Notes: generated by a model from the sequence alone, not told the origin. A DNA stretch of 31,766 nucleotides from Rubrolithibacter sp043763625 (GCA_043763625.1 JAYULL010000141.1:1-31766); one strand, 5' to 3'; shown: positions 23,601-31,765, numbered from the stretch's first letter. A program made the numbers and translations.

Positions 23601-25232
23601 TTATTTAGCTTTTTTAGGAGCTCTTGATTTCGGCTGTTTGAATTGCGGTTTTCCTTTTGAAGAAATTTCAGGCGCACCAACCATACTCATTGCGCAACGA
23701 AAGCCTAATTCGGCGCTTGATTCGTCTTGTTGTATAAATCTTCTTGTTGCAGGATTCAACCAGTAAGCCCGATCGTTCCATGAGCCGCCTTTATAAACTC
23801 TGGATTCATCGTTATATAAAGTTGTAATACCGTAAAGATTCTGATCGACCGTATCTAAATGTCCTCTAAAGTCAGGATTATATGGTTTGCCTGCAAGAGC
23901 TGAAGCTTTAGCAGCACTGTCTGCCTTAGTATTGTTTAACATATCTTGCCATTTTTGTTTCTTACCGGAAGGAGCAGAATCTTTTACCGGCCGGCCGTAT
24001 TTATCTTTAGCGTAAATACCTTTCGCTCTGTCGGCCAATCGCTTATTCACATATTGGTTACCGCGAAAAGGATTAAAATCTTCAAAGTCTTCAAAAGACA
24101 GTTTTCGATAAACGTCGGCTGTCCACTCATTAACGTTTCCGGCCATATTATACAAACCGAAATCGTTAGGAAGATAAGCTCGAACAGGGGCCGTAATATC
24201 CGCTTTGTCATTTAGATAACCGCCGGTTCCCATATTGTCTCCTTCACCGCGTTTAAAGTTAGCCATAATCATACCTCTCGTTTTTTTAGAGGCCGATCGT
24301 ACTCCCAATCCGTTCCAAGGATACACTTTTCCGTCTTCAATATTTTCAAACTCGGTATTACCGGCTAAAGACAAAGAAGCATACTCCCATTCAGCTTCAG
24401 TAGGCAAACGATAAGGTTGCTTTAAAACTCCGTCTTCTAATCTTACCGGCCGCTTTGCCCCCGCCTTACTGTTTTTAGCACCCCCGGCGGCGCTTGGGGC
24501 GGCAGCAGTCGGGTTTAAGTTTTTAGGCATTTTTTTACCGTCAACACTTTCGCCGCGATATTGGCCGTTTAAATAAATATCTGTGTTAAATGGATCAGTT
24601 GTTGTAGCGCCGGCAGTAGTAGCTCCTTTTGATTTTCCTTTATTTGTTGCGAGTGATTTAAAATCTCTTAAAGCTCCTCTATCGCGTAAAATTTGCTCGT
24701 TTACACGATCAGTTCTCCATTCGCAATATGCAGTTGCCTGTTCCCAAGTAATACCAACAACAGGATAATCCTGAAAAGCAGGATGGCGGAAATAATTGGT
24801 AACGTAGGGTTCGTTATATGATAAGGGCCTTCTCCAAACTAATGTGTCAGGAAGAGCATTATAATAATATTCTTCATCATCCGGAAAACTACGACGTATC
24901 CAGTACAAATATTCACGCCAATCCACGTTAGCAACTTCGGTTTCGTCCATATAGAAAGAAGCGACGGTTACTCGTCTTCTAACGTTATCATATTCGTAAG
25001 CTAAATCTTGATTTAAACTTCCTCCCATTACAAAGGTTCCTCCTTCTATCGCAATTAAGCCCGGGCCGGGTCCTGCTTTAACCTTATTTGCAACTTCAAA
25101 ACCTCCGTTGTATTTATTGTTATAGGCCCAACCCGTTTTTGACGAACCTTTACTCCCTTTTTTACTACAGGAAGTCCCCAAGAGCACTAATGCCAATAAA
25201 CCTGTCGTAAAAATTGTTGCTCTAATTTTCAT
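23601..25232 (-). CDS. gldJ: Gliding motility / type IX secretion lipoprotein GldJ
   Basis: GldJ is an outer-membrane-associated lipoprotein required for gliding and for stability of the type IX secretion machinery. The 543-residue protein has a lipoprotein signal with Cys22 (LLGTSC), then KTGWAYNNKYNGGFEV, then a formylglycine-generating-enzyme-like (SUMF1) domain. Diagnostic parts are GLIAIEGGTFVMGG, YMDETEVANVDWREYLYWIR, YRLPTEAEWEYASL, YNMAGNVNEWTADVYR and VYKGGSWNDRAYWLNPATRR near the end. The GldJ-like order separates it from GldK. An Ala/Gly/Thr-rich interruption at about 196-212 and 240-261 lies inside the domain. It is transcribed away from porV, which belongs to the same system. Confidence 0.92.
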   Translation of the reverse strand: MKIRATIFTTGLLALVLLGTSCSKKGSKGSSKTGWAYNNKYNGGFEVANKVKAGPGPGLIAIEGGTFVMGGSLNQDLAYEYDNVRRRVTVASFYMDETEVANVDWREYLYWIRRSFPDDEEYYYNALPDTLVWRRPLSYNEPYVTNYFRHPAFQDYPVVGITWEQATAYCEWRTDRVNEQILRDRGALRDFKSLATNKGKSKGATTAGATTTDPFNTDIYLNGQYRGESVDGKKMPKNLNPTAAAPSAAGGAKNSKAGAKRPVRLEDGVLKQPYRLPTEAEWEYASLSLAGNTEFENIEDGKVYPWNGLGVRSASKKTRGMIMANFKRGEGDNMGTGGYLNDKADITAPVRAYLPNDFGLYNMAGNVNEWTADVYRKLSFEDFEDFNPFRGNQYVNKRLADRAKGIYAKDKYGRPVKDSAPSGKKQKWQDMLNNTKADSAAKASALAGKPYNPDFRGHLDTVDQNLYGITTLYNDESRVYKGGSWNDRAYWLNPATRRFIQQDESSAELGFRCAMSMVGAPEISSKGKPQFKQPKSRAPKKAK

Positions 25233-25504
25233 TGAATAAATCGTTTTAAAATACGGAATTCACACAACCACTTATGTTATTATCCGAATTGAATGTAGAT
25301 ACTATTTGTATATAGATTGATAAATTTACTATAATTCACTTTACATACAAAAAGTATATAAATTAATTCCTGCTTGTACGAAAGCCGGAGTTTAGAGTTT
25401 CATTGTAATAAGACGAATATTTTACTGCCTTCGCATAAGTAATAGATTAAAGTGATATATTTATCGCTGCGAACGTTAATCTGATCAATAATAACACCCT
25501 GTAA

Positions 25505-26698
25505 ATGTTGCAACTGTTATCGCCTCGAGCTTTCGTTTTGTTTTTATTCTTATTCGGTGTTTTAAAAGTAAAAGCGCAAGTTGGAGGCTCGGGTGAACTT
25601 ACTACAGATGGTCGGCAAGGTTCAAGGATTATAACCACAGGGGTGCCTTTTTTACTAATTGCTCCCGACGCTCGTTCTGCAAGTATGGGTGATGCTGGCG
25701 TGGCAATTTCCCCCGATGTAAATTCCGTTCATTGGAATCCGGCAAAATTGGCTTTTATGCAAAGCCCTACGGGGGCATCGATTTCGTATTGCCCATGGTT
25801 GCAAAGGATAGTTCCCGATATAAATTTGGCCTATCTCTCTGCATATCATAAGCTGGACGACAGAAACACAATCGGAGGGTCTTTGCGTTATTTTTCACTG
25901 GGTCAAATTCAACTTACTGATGTAGCCGGCACTCAATACGATACTTACAGTCCGAATGAATTTGCTTTAGACGGAACTTTTGCCCGCAGTTTCGGAGAAA
26001 ATTTTTCTTTAGGAAGTAATATCAGATTTATTTATTCGAATTTGGCTAACGGCCAGTTTTCGGGCGGACAGCAAACTAAGGCAGGAACTGCATTGGCAGC
26101 TGATGTGTCCGGCTATTTTAAAAAGGACAGACAATTGTTCGGGAAAGACGCTCGTTTAGCTGCGGGTGTAAACATCTCTAACATTGGGAATAAAATAAGC
26201 TACGTTGAAGGTGGCACCAAATTATTCCTGCCGACTAACTTAAAACTTGGGGGTGCTGCCACGTTATTTTTGGATGATTATAACGAAATCACCTATGCGC
26301 TCGATTTCAACAAACTTCTGGTTCCTACACCTCCTACAATAGAATTCGACAGCACCGGGACAGCCATAATTGTTGCAGGCCGCGATCCATCAAACGTATC
26401 TGTCCCGGGAGGAATTTTCAGTTCGTTTACAGATGCGCCCGGTGGGTTTAAAGAAGAATTTCAGGAGATCAGTTATTCTACCGGTGCTGAATATTGGTAT
26501 AAAAAACAGTTTGCACTGCGGGCCGGTTATTTCTATGAAAACCCAAATAAGGGCGACCGGCAGTATTTTACTTTAGGTGCCGGACTTAAATACAGTATTT
26601 TTAATCTTGATTTTGCTTATACTTTGGCAAGCCAGCAAAAAAGTCCTTTAGCAAATACTCTTCGTTTTTCTTTAGTTTTCAAGTTCAGCGAATTGTGA
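25505..26698 (+). CDS. porV: Type IX secretion outer-membrane protein PorV
   Basis: PorV (LptO) is a 14-stranded outer-membrane beta-barrel that shuttles or docks cargo of the type IX secretion system and works with PorU. The 397-residue protein has a signal peptide (hydrophobic FVLFLFLFGVL, cleavage near KA-QV at 24-25), a marked FLLIAPDARSASMGDAGVAI (49-68) followed by SVHWNPAKLAF, and alternating beta-strand segments to a C-terminus ending in an aromatic strand (LRFSLVFKFSEL). No PorU gene lies between gldJ and porV, where some flavobacteria have it. The stop overlaps the ispF GTG by 4 bases. Confidence 0.92.
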   Translation: MLQLLSPRAFVLFLFLFGVLKVKAQVGGSGELTTDGRQGSRIITTGVPFLLIAPDARSASMGDAGVAISPDVNSVHWNPAKLAFMQSPTGASISYCPWLQRIVPDINLAYLSAYHKLDDRNTIGGSLRYFSLGQIQLTDVAGTQYDTYSPNEFALDGTFARSFGENFSLGSNIRFIYSNLANGQFSGGQQTKAGTALAADVSGYFKKDRQLFGKDARLAAGVNISNIGNKISYVEGGTKLFLPTNLKLGGAATLFLDDYNEITYALDFNKLLVPTPPTIEFDSTGTAIIVAGRDPSNVSVPGGIFSSFTDAPGGFKEEFQEISYSTGAEYWYKKQFALRAGYFYENPNKGDRQYFTLGAGLKYSIFNLDFAYTLASQQKSPLANTLRFSLVFKFSEL

Positions 26699-27171
26699 AG
26701 ATTAGAGTAGGATTCGGGTTTGATGTTCATCAACTCCGAGAAAACCGGCCTTTTATTCTGGGGGGAGTAAATCTTCAACACCGCACCGGCGCATATGGTC
26801 ATTCTGATGCAGACGTTTTACTCCATGCAATTTGCGATGCGTTATTAGGAGCTGCCAACCTGCGTGATATTGGCTATCATTTTTCTAATAAGGATGACCG
26901 TTGGAAAGGCATAAGCAGTTTACTATTGTTAACGGAGTGCGTCAAACTGATTTCAGAAAAAGGGTGGAAGGTGGCGAATATTGATGCAATGATTTGCCTC
27001 GAAGCTCCAAAAGTAAATCCTCACGTGCCGCAAATGAAAAAGAATATTGCTGAAGCAATGGAAATAGACGAAGAAGATATTTCGATTAAGGCTACTACAA
27101 ATGAACAAATGGGTTTTATAGGCCGCGAGGAAGGAGTTGTAGCTTATGCAGTATGCCTAATCGAGAAGTGA
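26695..27171 (+). CDS. ispF: 2-C-methyl-D-erythritol 2,4-cyclodiphosphate synthase
   Basis: IspF makes the cyclic diphosphate of the MEP isoprenoid pathway. The 158-residue enzyme has the metal ligands Asp10 and His12 in GFGFDVHQL, His44 in the motif GHSDADVLLHAICDALLG (35-52), the loop DIGYHFSNKDD, and IKATTNEQMGFIGREEG near the end. The start is a GTG whose last two bases are the first two of the porV stop codon (GTGA), so translation probably depends on porV ribosomes. The MEP genes ispD and ispE are not nearby. The 3' end overlaps the small minus-strand gene by 15 bases. Confidence 0.95.
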   Translation: MKIRVGFGFDVHQLRENRPFILGGVNLQHRTGAYGHSDADVLLHAICDALLGAANLRDIGYHFSNKDDRWKGISSLLLLTECVKLISEKGWKVANIDAMICLEAPKVNPHVPQMKKNIAEAMEIDEEDISIKATTNEQMGFIGREEGVVAYAVCLIEK

Positions 27172-27330
27172 ACTGCTTTTTTCAGGAAGATCAGGATTAG
27201 AAAAATCGATGCCGCACTTACAATTTGCACTACAACCCCCTTTTGTCTGCAGGCTTTTGTAAAATATTCGTCCTACATAAAATAATGCCGCTATAAAAAT
27301 CAAGGCAACAATTACTTCCTGAATTTCCAT
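27157..27330 (-). CDS. FeoB-associated Cys-rich membrane protein
   Basis: A 57-residue frame on the minus strand starts at ATG 27330 and ends at TAG 27157-27159. It has one N-terminal membrane helix (about 5-21, EVIVALIFIAALFYVG), a basic stretch RIFYKSLQTK, and a cysteine cluster KGGCSANCKCG (Cys33, Cys37, Cys39), then a short acidic/polar tail. This layout is that of the small proteins often found next to feoB. No feoA or feoB is in the window, so it is an orphan here. A perfect TAnnTTTG box lies just upstream on the same strand. Its 3' end overlaps ispF by 15 bases. Role in iron transport is inferred from family only. Confidence 0.8.
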   Translation of the reverse strand: MEIQEVIVALIFIAALFYVGRIFYKSLQTKGGCSANCKCGIDFSNPDLPEKSSSLLD

Positions 27331-27334
27331 AGAA

Positions 27335-27342
27335 CAAAGTTA
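27335..27342 (-). promoter_or_regulatory. Putative promoter of the FeoB-associated gene, TAACTTTG
   Basis: On the minus strand TAACTTTG is a perfect TAnnTTTG -7 box, only 4 bases before the ATG. A TTTGACA lies upstream, but the spacing (23 bases from its G to the TA) is longer than usual. A transcript from here would be close to leaderless. Confidence 0.55.
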
Positions 27343-27412
27343 GCATTATATTAACTCCTGATTGTCAAATCATTTTAAAGAACTAACGTCAATAATATCC
27401 CAACTAAAAGGT

Positions 27413-27420
27413 TACCTTTG
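27413..27420 (+). promoter_or_regulatory. Putative typA promoter, TACCTTTG
   Basis: A perfect TAnnTTTG box, 26 bases before the typA ATG, giving a leader of about 20 bases. No -33 TTTG is evident. It is divergent from the promoter of the small minus-strand gene, about 70 bp away. Confidence 0.6.
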
Positions 27421-27446
27421 CAGAAATTTTCAAAAGCATTTTTTGC

Positions 27447-29258
27447 ATGCAAAATATTAGAAATATAGCAATCATCGCACACGTTGACCACGGAAAAACT
27501 ACCTTGGTTGACAAGATTTTACACAGTTGCGCTATCTTCCGGGATAACCAAGAAACAGGTGATTTAATACTGGATAATAATGATTTAGAGCGTGAGAGAG
27601 GAATCACCATCGTATCGAAAAACGTTTCCGTCAGATATAAAGATGTCAAGATTAATATTATAGATACACCCGGCCACGCCGATTTTGGTGGAGAGGTTGA
27701 GCGTGTTCTAAAAATGGCCGACGGTGTTTTGTTGTTGTGTGATGCCTTCGAAGGTGCTATGCCTCAAACTCGCTTTGTAACTCAAAAGGCACTTTCTTTG
27801 GGTTTAAAACCTATCGTAGTTGTAAATAAGGTAGATAAAGAAAACTGTCGCCCGGAAGAGGTTTACGAGCAAATCTTTGAATTATTTTTTAATTTGGAGG
27901 CTACAGAAGATCAGCTCGACTTTCCGGTAATCTACGGTTCTTCAAAGCAAGGGTGGATGAGTACGGATTATAAGGAACCTACAACCGATATATTTCCTTT
28001 GATGGATGCCATTTTGAAAACAATTCCACCGGCACCCATAAACGAAGGAACTTTACAAATGCAAATTACTTCGTTGGATTATTCTTCGTTCGTCGGTCGT
28101 ATAGCTATTGGCCGTGTAGCGAGAGGAACGGTTAAAGAAAATATGCCGATATCGTTAGTAAAACGTGACGGTAAAATTCAGAAATCACGTATTAAAGAAC
28201 TTTATACCTTCGAGGGTTTAGGTAAAGTAAGAGTTACGGAAGTAAGTTCCGGTGATATTTGTGCCGTTGTAGGTATTGAAGGATTCGATATCGGCGACAC
28301 GATAGCTGATTTTGACAACCCTGAAAAATTAGCGGTTATCAAAATTGATGAGCCCACAATGAACATGTTGTTTACCATAAACAACTCGCCGTTTTTTGGT
28401 AAAGAGGGTAAGTTTGTTACTTCGCAACGTTTACGAGAACGCCTGTATAAAGAGATGGAGAAAAACCTTGCCCTTAAGGTTCTCGAAACTGATTCGCCGG
28501 ATTCATATCTTGTTTACGGTCGAGGCATTCTTCACTTGTCGGTTTTAATTGAAACCATGCGTCGCGAAGGCTACGAATTACAAGTCGGTCAGCCGCAAGT
28601 TATTATAAAAGAAATGGACGGAGTAAAGTGCGAACCGATCGAGACCTTAATTGTAGACGTTCCCGGAGAGGTTGCAGGTAAGGTTATTGAGTTGGTGACT
28701 CAGCGGAAAGGCGATTTACTTGTAATGGAGCCAAAGGGTGATTTACAGCACTTAGAATTTGAAATTCCGGCAAGAGGAATTATCGGATTGCGGAATAATG
28801 TTTTAACCGCCACTGCGGGAGAAGCAATTATGGCTCACCGCTTTAAAGCTTACGAACCTTGGAAGGGTACAATTCCCGGTAGGTTAAGCGGAGTTTTAAT
28901 TTCAATGGATAAAGGTCAGACAACAGCTTATTCGATTGATAAATTACAAGACAGAGGTCGTTTCTTTGTAGATCCCGGAGTAGAAGTTTACGAAGGACAA
29001 ATAGTTGGAGAGCACATACGCGATAACGATTTAGTAATAAACCTTGTAAAAGGAAAACAGCTTACGAATATGCGTGCTTCAGGCACTGACGATAATACTC
29101 GTATCGCCCCTGCGATAAAGTTCTCTTTGGAAGAGGCAATGGAGTATATTCAAGCGGATGAGTACATAGAAGTAACTCCTCAAAGTACCCGTTTGCGTAA
29201 AATATATTTAACTGAAAATGAGCGTAAGATAAACTCGAAGAAGTTTGTGAATCAATAA
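27447..29258 (+). CDS. typA: Ribosome-associated translational GTPase TypA/BipA
   Basis: TypA (BipA) is an EF-G-like GTPase that binds the ribosome and helps 50S assembly and stress or cold growth. The 603-residue protein starts with NIAIIAHVDHGKTTLVDKIL (6-25, P-loop), has RERGITIVSKN (49-59, switch I), IIDTPGHADFGGEV (71-84), and VVVNKVD (124-130). The later domains include the C-terminal GLRNNVLTATAGEAIM and the family-specific end with ERKINSKKF. The length is that of the family. It is monocistronic: its own promoter box lies before it and a strong terminator follows. Confidence 0.96.
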   Translation: MQNIRNIAIIAHVDHGKTTLVDKILHSCAIFRDNQETGDLILDNNDLERERGITIVSKNVSVRYKDVKINIIDTPGHADFGGEVERVLKMADGVLLLCDAFEGAMPQTRFVTQKALSLGLKPIVVVNKVDKENCRPEEVYEQIFELFFNLEATEDQLDFPVIYGSSKQGWMSTDYKEPTTDIFPLMDAILKTIPPAPINEGTLQMQITSLDYSSFVGRIAIGRVARGTVKENMPISLVKRDGKIQKSRIKELYTFEGLGKVRVTEVSSGDICAVVGIEGFDIGDTIADFDNPEKLAVIKIDEPTMNMLFTINNSPFFGKEGKFVTSQRLRERLYKEMEKNLALKVLETDSPDSYLVYGRGILHLSVLIETMRREGYELQVGQPQVIIKEMDGVKCEPIETLIVDVPGEVAGKVIELVTQRKGDLLVMEPKGDLQHLEFEIPARGIIGLRNNVLTATAGEAIMAHRFKAYEPWKGTIPGRLSGVLISMDKGQTTAYSIDKLQDRGRFFVDPGVEVYEGQIVGEHIRDNDLVINLVKGKQLTNMRASGTDDNTRIAPAIKFSLEEAMEYIQADEYIEVTPQSTRLRKIYLTENERKINSKKFVNQ

Positions 29259-29290
29259 GATACTAGTTTCTCAAGAAATTTAATTACTAC

Positions 29291-29324
29291 AGAAGGGGCG
29301 AATTACATCAGCCCCTTCTTTTTT
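29291..29324 (+). terminator. typA terminator
   Basis: AGAAGGGGC (29291-29299) pairs perfectly with GCCCCTTCT (29311-29319), followed by five more T (29320-29324), 32 bp after the typA stop. The T run runs directly into the promoter box of the next gene. Confidence 0.9.
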
Positions 29325-29325
29325 A

Positions 29326-29333
29326 TACATTTG
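29326..29333 (+). promoter_or_regulatory. Putative flippase-gene promoter, TACATTTG
   Basis: A perfect TAnnTTTG box beginning 2 bases after the T tract of the typA terminator and ending 6 bases before ATG 29340. The -33 region is the terminator hairpin itself. The predicted start of transcription is within 1-3 bases of the ATG. Confidence 0.6.
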
Positions 29334-29339
29334 TTGGCA

Positions 29340-30665
29340 ATGAAGCTCCCTTCCATCCCCGGGTTCCAACATGAAGCTTTCCAAAAGTATTTAAAAAATA
29401 CCGGTTGGATAATATTAGGGAAGGCACTGAGCATAGTAATTGCGTTAATTATTATCAGGTATTTGGGGCCCAAAAGTTTTGGGGAGTTGAGCTTTGCCGA
29501 AGCGTTTGTTTCTTTCTTTTCTGCGGTTGGCGCTTTGGGTTTAGACTCATTCATTATACGAGAAATTATTAATGAGCCTGAAAAAAAGGACGAGATTCTG
29601 GGCACTTCTTTTTGGTTAAGATTCACATTTAACCTAGTTATTATTCCTGTTTCCGTTATTTGTTATCTTATTTTCAGAGATACCGCACCTAATACAAATT
29701 CTTTTGTAGTTCCTCTATTAATCGCCTTATTGGCCACGGCTTCTATATTTAAGTCGTTTAATATTATTGATTCTTATTATCAATCTCAGGTAGAGTCGAA
29801 GTATGTAGTGCAGGTCCAAAACATTTGTTTGCTACTATCTGCAGGCATAAAGGTTGGCTTAGTTGTGCTTAAAGCTTCGGTTATTTTTTTTGCAATTGCT
29901 GTAGTTTTCGACGGACTGTTGTTAGCATTGGGTTTGGTGCTGCTGTATCATAAAAAAGGTCTCAGTGTTTTTACTTGGAAATACGATAAAGAAAGAGCCT
30001 TATTGCTATTAAAGCAATCTTGGCCGCTTATATTTTCGGCTGTTATGGTTAGTCTTTACATGAAAATTGATGTGGTGATGCTAAAAAGTATTCGGGGAAG
30101 TAAGGAAGTTGGGGTTTACAACGCAGCTGCAAAAATCAGCGAAGCATGGTATTTTATTCCTACAGCTATCATAACTTCTGTTTTTCCCGCTATCTTAAAC
30201 GCACGTAAGTCGGATTACAACAGATATATAAAACGCCTCCAAAACCTGTATGATTTACTGGTTGCGATAAGTTTGCCTGTTGCTTTAGTTATAAGTTTTT
30301 CTGCCGATTTTATAATACACCTCGCATTTGGAGATAGGTTTCAAGGCGCAGGTACCATGCTTTCTATCCATATTTGGTCAGGCATTTTTGTTTTTCTTGG
30401 AATTGCAAGCAGCCAGTACTTATTAACAGAAGGACTAACCCGCACCTCTTTTTTAAGAACAAGTGTCGGCGCTGTAGTAAATATTATTTTGAACTTATGG
30501 CTAATCCCTAAATACGGCGGAGTCGGAGCTTCTTGGGCAACGTTAGCAGCCTACTTTATTGCAACCTTTTCCTTAGCTTTTCATAAAAAATCTTTGCCGC
30601 AAATGGTAATGATGTTAAAGTCTCTATTTTTGATTTCTTTTATACAAAAAATATTAAATCGTTGA
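29340..30665 (+). CDS. Polysaccharide flippase (Wzx/MATE-like oligosaccharide exporter)
   Basis: From ATG 29340 the product is 441 residues with about twelve hydrophobic helices, as expected for the polysaccharide biosynthesis/MVF family that flips lipid-linked sugars across the inner membrane. Family-like parts are YLKNTGWIILGKALSIVIAL near the start, IRYLGPKSFGELSFAEAF, and SVGAVVNIILNLWLIPKYGG plus GASWATLAAYFIA near the end. A TTG at 29331 would add three residues, but it lies within the promoter box, so the ATG is preferred. The stop overlaps the next gene by 4 bases. Only one other glycan-related gene follows in the window. Confidence 0.85.
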   Translation: MKLPSIPGFQHEAFQKYLKNTGWIILGKALSIVIALIIIRYLGPKSFGELSFAEAFVSFFSAVGALGLDSFIIREIINEPEKKDEILGTSFWLRFTFNLVIIPVSVICYLIFRDTAPNTNSFVVPLLIALLATASIFKSFNIIDSYYQSQVESKYVVQVQNICLLLSAGIKVGLVVLKASVIFFAIAVVFDGLLLALGLVLLYHKKGLSVFTWKYDKERALLLLKQSWPLIFSAVMVSLYMKIDVVMLKSIRGSKEVGVYNAAAKISEAWYFIPTAIITSVFPAILNARKSDYNRYIKRLQNLYDLLVAISLPVALVISFSADFIIHLAFGDRFQGAGTMLSIHIWSGIFVFLGIASSQYLLTEGLTRTSFLRTSVGAVVNIILNLWLIPKYGGVGASWATLAAYFIATFSLAFHKKSLPQMVMMLKSLFLISFIQKILNR

Positions 30666-31306
30666 AAAGACATAATTCTTATTCGAGTTTATTAAGCGTT
30701 GCCAGACTGCGTTCTTTATTGTCCTTCAGCGTTAAAGGCTATTTGGCCGAAATCGGTTGGTTTAAAGCTTTTGATACTAAATCTCCGGTTGATGAAGCCG
30801 GAAACCCGATTCCTTGGGTAACGTATTCATTTATCGACTTTATTAAACAACGATTAACAAAAGAGCTTTCAGTATTTGAATTCGGTTCCGGTAATTCTAC
30901 CTTGTTTTATGCAAAGTATGCCGGAAGGGTTGTTTCTGTAGAGCACGACAGAGAGTGGTTCGAAAAGATCAAAGGCTCAAAAGCCTCGAATTCTGAATTG
31001 ATTTTTTCTGATTTAGAAGTAAACGGCGAATATTCCGGAATGCCTTCAAGCCTAGATCAAAAGTTCGACATTATTATTGTTGATGGAAGAGATCGGGTTA
31101 ATTGTTGCAAAAATTGTTTAGAAGCTTTAAACGAAAAAGGTGTTCTTGTTTTAGATGATTCCGAGAGAGAAAAATACAAAGAAGCAGTTATATTTTTAAC
31201 CGGGAAAGGCTTTAAACATCTTTCGTTCTCCGGCATTTCTCCCGGGTTGTTTTACAGAAAATCAACTTCAGTTTTTTATAAAGAGAATAACTGTTTAGAG
31301 ATTTGA
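30662..31306 (+). CDS. Class I SAM-dependent methyltransferase-like protein
   Basis: The 214-residue protein has a Rossmann-type pattern: VFEFGSGNSTLFYAKYAG (71-88, motif I), VVSVEHDREWFEKIK (90-104, acidic end of strand 2), FDIIIVDGRDR (135-145, motif IV region) and KGVLVLDDSE. An acceptor substrate cannot be told. The frame begins with TTG 30662, which shares bases with the flippase stop (TTGA). No better ATG gives the N-terminus, so initiation by coupling from TTG is the likely case. The pairing with the flippase suggests modification of a surface glycan or its precursor, which is inference. It may also be a non-catalytic relative. Confidence 0.72.
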   Translation: MKRHNSYSSLLSVARLRSLLSFSVKGYLAEIGWFKAFDTKSPVDEAGNPIPWVTYSFIDFIKQRLTKELSVFEFGSGNSTLFYAKYAGRVVSVEHDREWFEKIKGSKASNSELIFSDLEVNGEYSGMPSSLDQKFDIIIVDGRDRVNCCKNCLEALNEKGVLVLDDSEREKYKEAVIFLTGKGFKHLSFSGISPGLFYRKSTSVFYKENNCLEI

Positions 31307-31314
31307 GGGAAATA

Positions 31315-31353
31315 AACGAATGCATCGGTACAGCAAATTTCGAAGCATTCGTT
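31315..31353. terminator. Inverted repeat between the methyltransferase-like and YceI genes
   Basis: AACGAATGC (31315-31323) and GCATTCGTT (31345-31353) are perfectly complementary, with a further TCG/CGA pairing inside after a one-base mismatch. On the plus strand A6 follows; on the minus strand the tail is TATTTCCC. Neither tail is a good T tract, but the place between converging genes fits a shared terminator. Confidence 0.4.
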
Positions 31354-31489
31354 AAAAAATCTCTTGAATTATCTTTTTCTTATTTTTTTGACTTGATAAT
31401 GCGATTCTCTTACAAACATAGCCGGCACATTCCTCGACTTTTTAAGTCTAAACCTTAGGCTGCCTATTGACTTTAAGAATTCTTTATTT

Positions 31490-31765
31490 CTACTTAGCTT
31501 GAGCCAATTCCAAGTACAATTTTAAGGTAACATCTTTTCCAACGGTTGCACCACCGGCTTCAGTTAGGCTGCTCCATTTTAAGTGGTAGTCGAAACGATT
31601 TATAGTTGTTGCGGCTTTAAAGCCGGCCTTAGTATTTCCATAACCGTCTTTCGCTGTCCCGCCGTAATCCACCTCAAAATTAACAGGTTTAGTTATGTCA
31701 CGAATTGTTAAGTTGCCGGCTAAGGTGTATATGTTCGCTGATTTCTTTTTAAACGAAGTGCTTTT
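31490..31765 (-). CDS. YceI-family protein, C-terminal part
   Basis: The frame enters from the right edge (first full codon 31763-31765 on the minus strand) and ends at TAG 31490-31492, giving 91 residues. It contains the YceI/lipocalin-like C-terminal pattern: AGNLTIRDITKPVNFEVDYG, then GFKAATTINRFDYHLKW, then SLTEAGGATVGKDVTLKLYL and a short tail. YceI proteins are secreted and bind isoprenoid or other lipids in a beta-barrel. The GTG inside the sequence is not the start; the gene continues beyond the window, so the signal peptide is unseen. The gene converges with the methyltransferase-like gene. Confidence 0.88.
   Translation of the reverse strand, partial: KSTSFKKKSANIYTLAGNLTIRDITKPVNFEVDYGGTAKDGYGNTKAGFKAATTINRFDYHLKWSSLTEAGGATVGKDVTLKLYLELAQAK

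Noticed and set aside
25233..25504. Search for a gene or RNA in the gldJ-porV spacer
   Set aside because: No frame, tRNA-like fold or strong hairpin was visible; only a TATATTTA at 25456-25463, one base off the -7 box, was seen, and it has no -33 partner.
29331..29339. TTG start for the flippase three codons upstream
   Set aside because: The codon overlaps the -7 promoter box, so it would probably not be in the mRNA; the ATG at 29340 is preferred.
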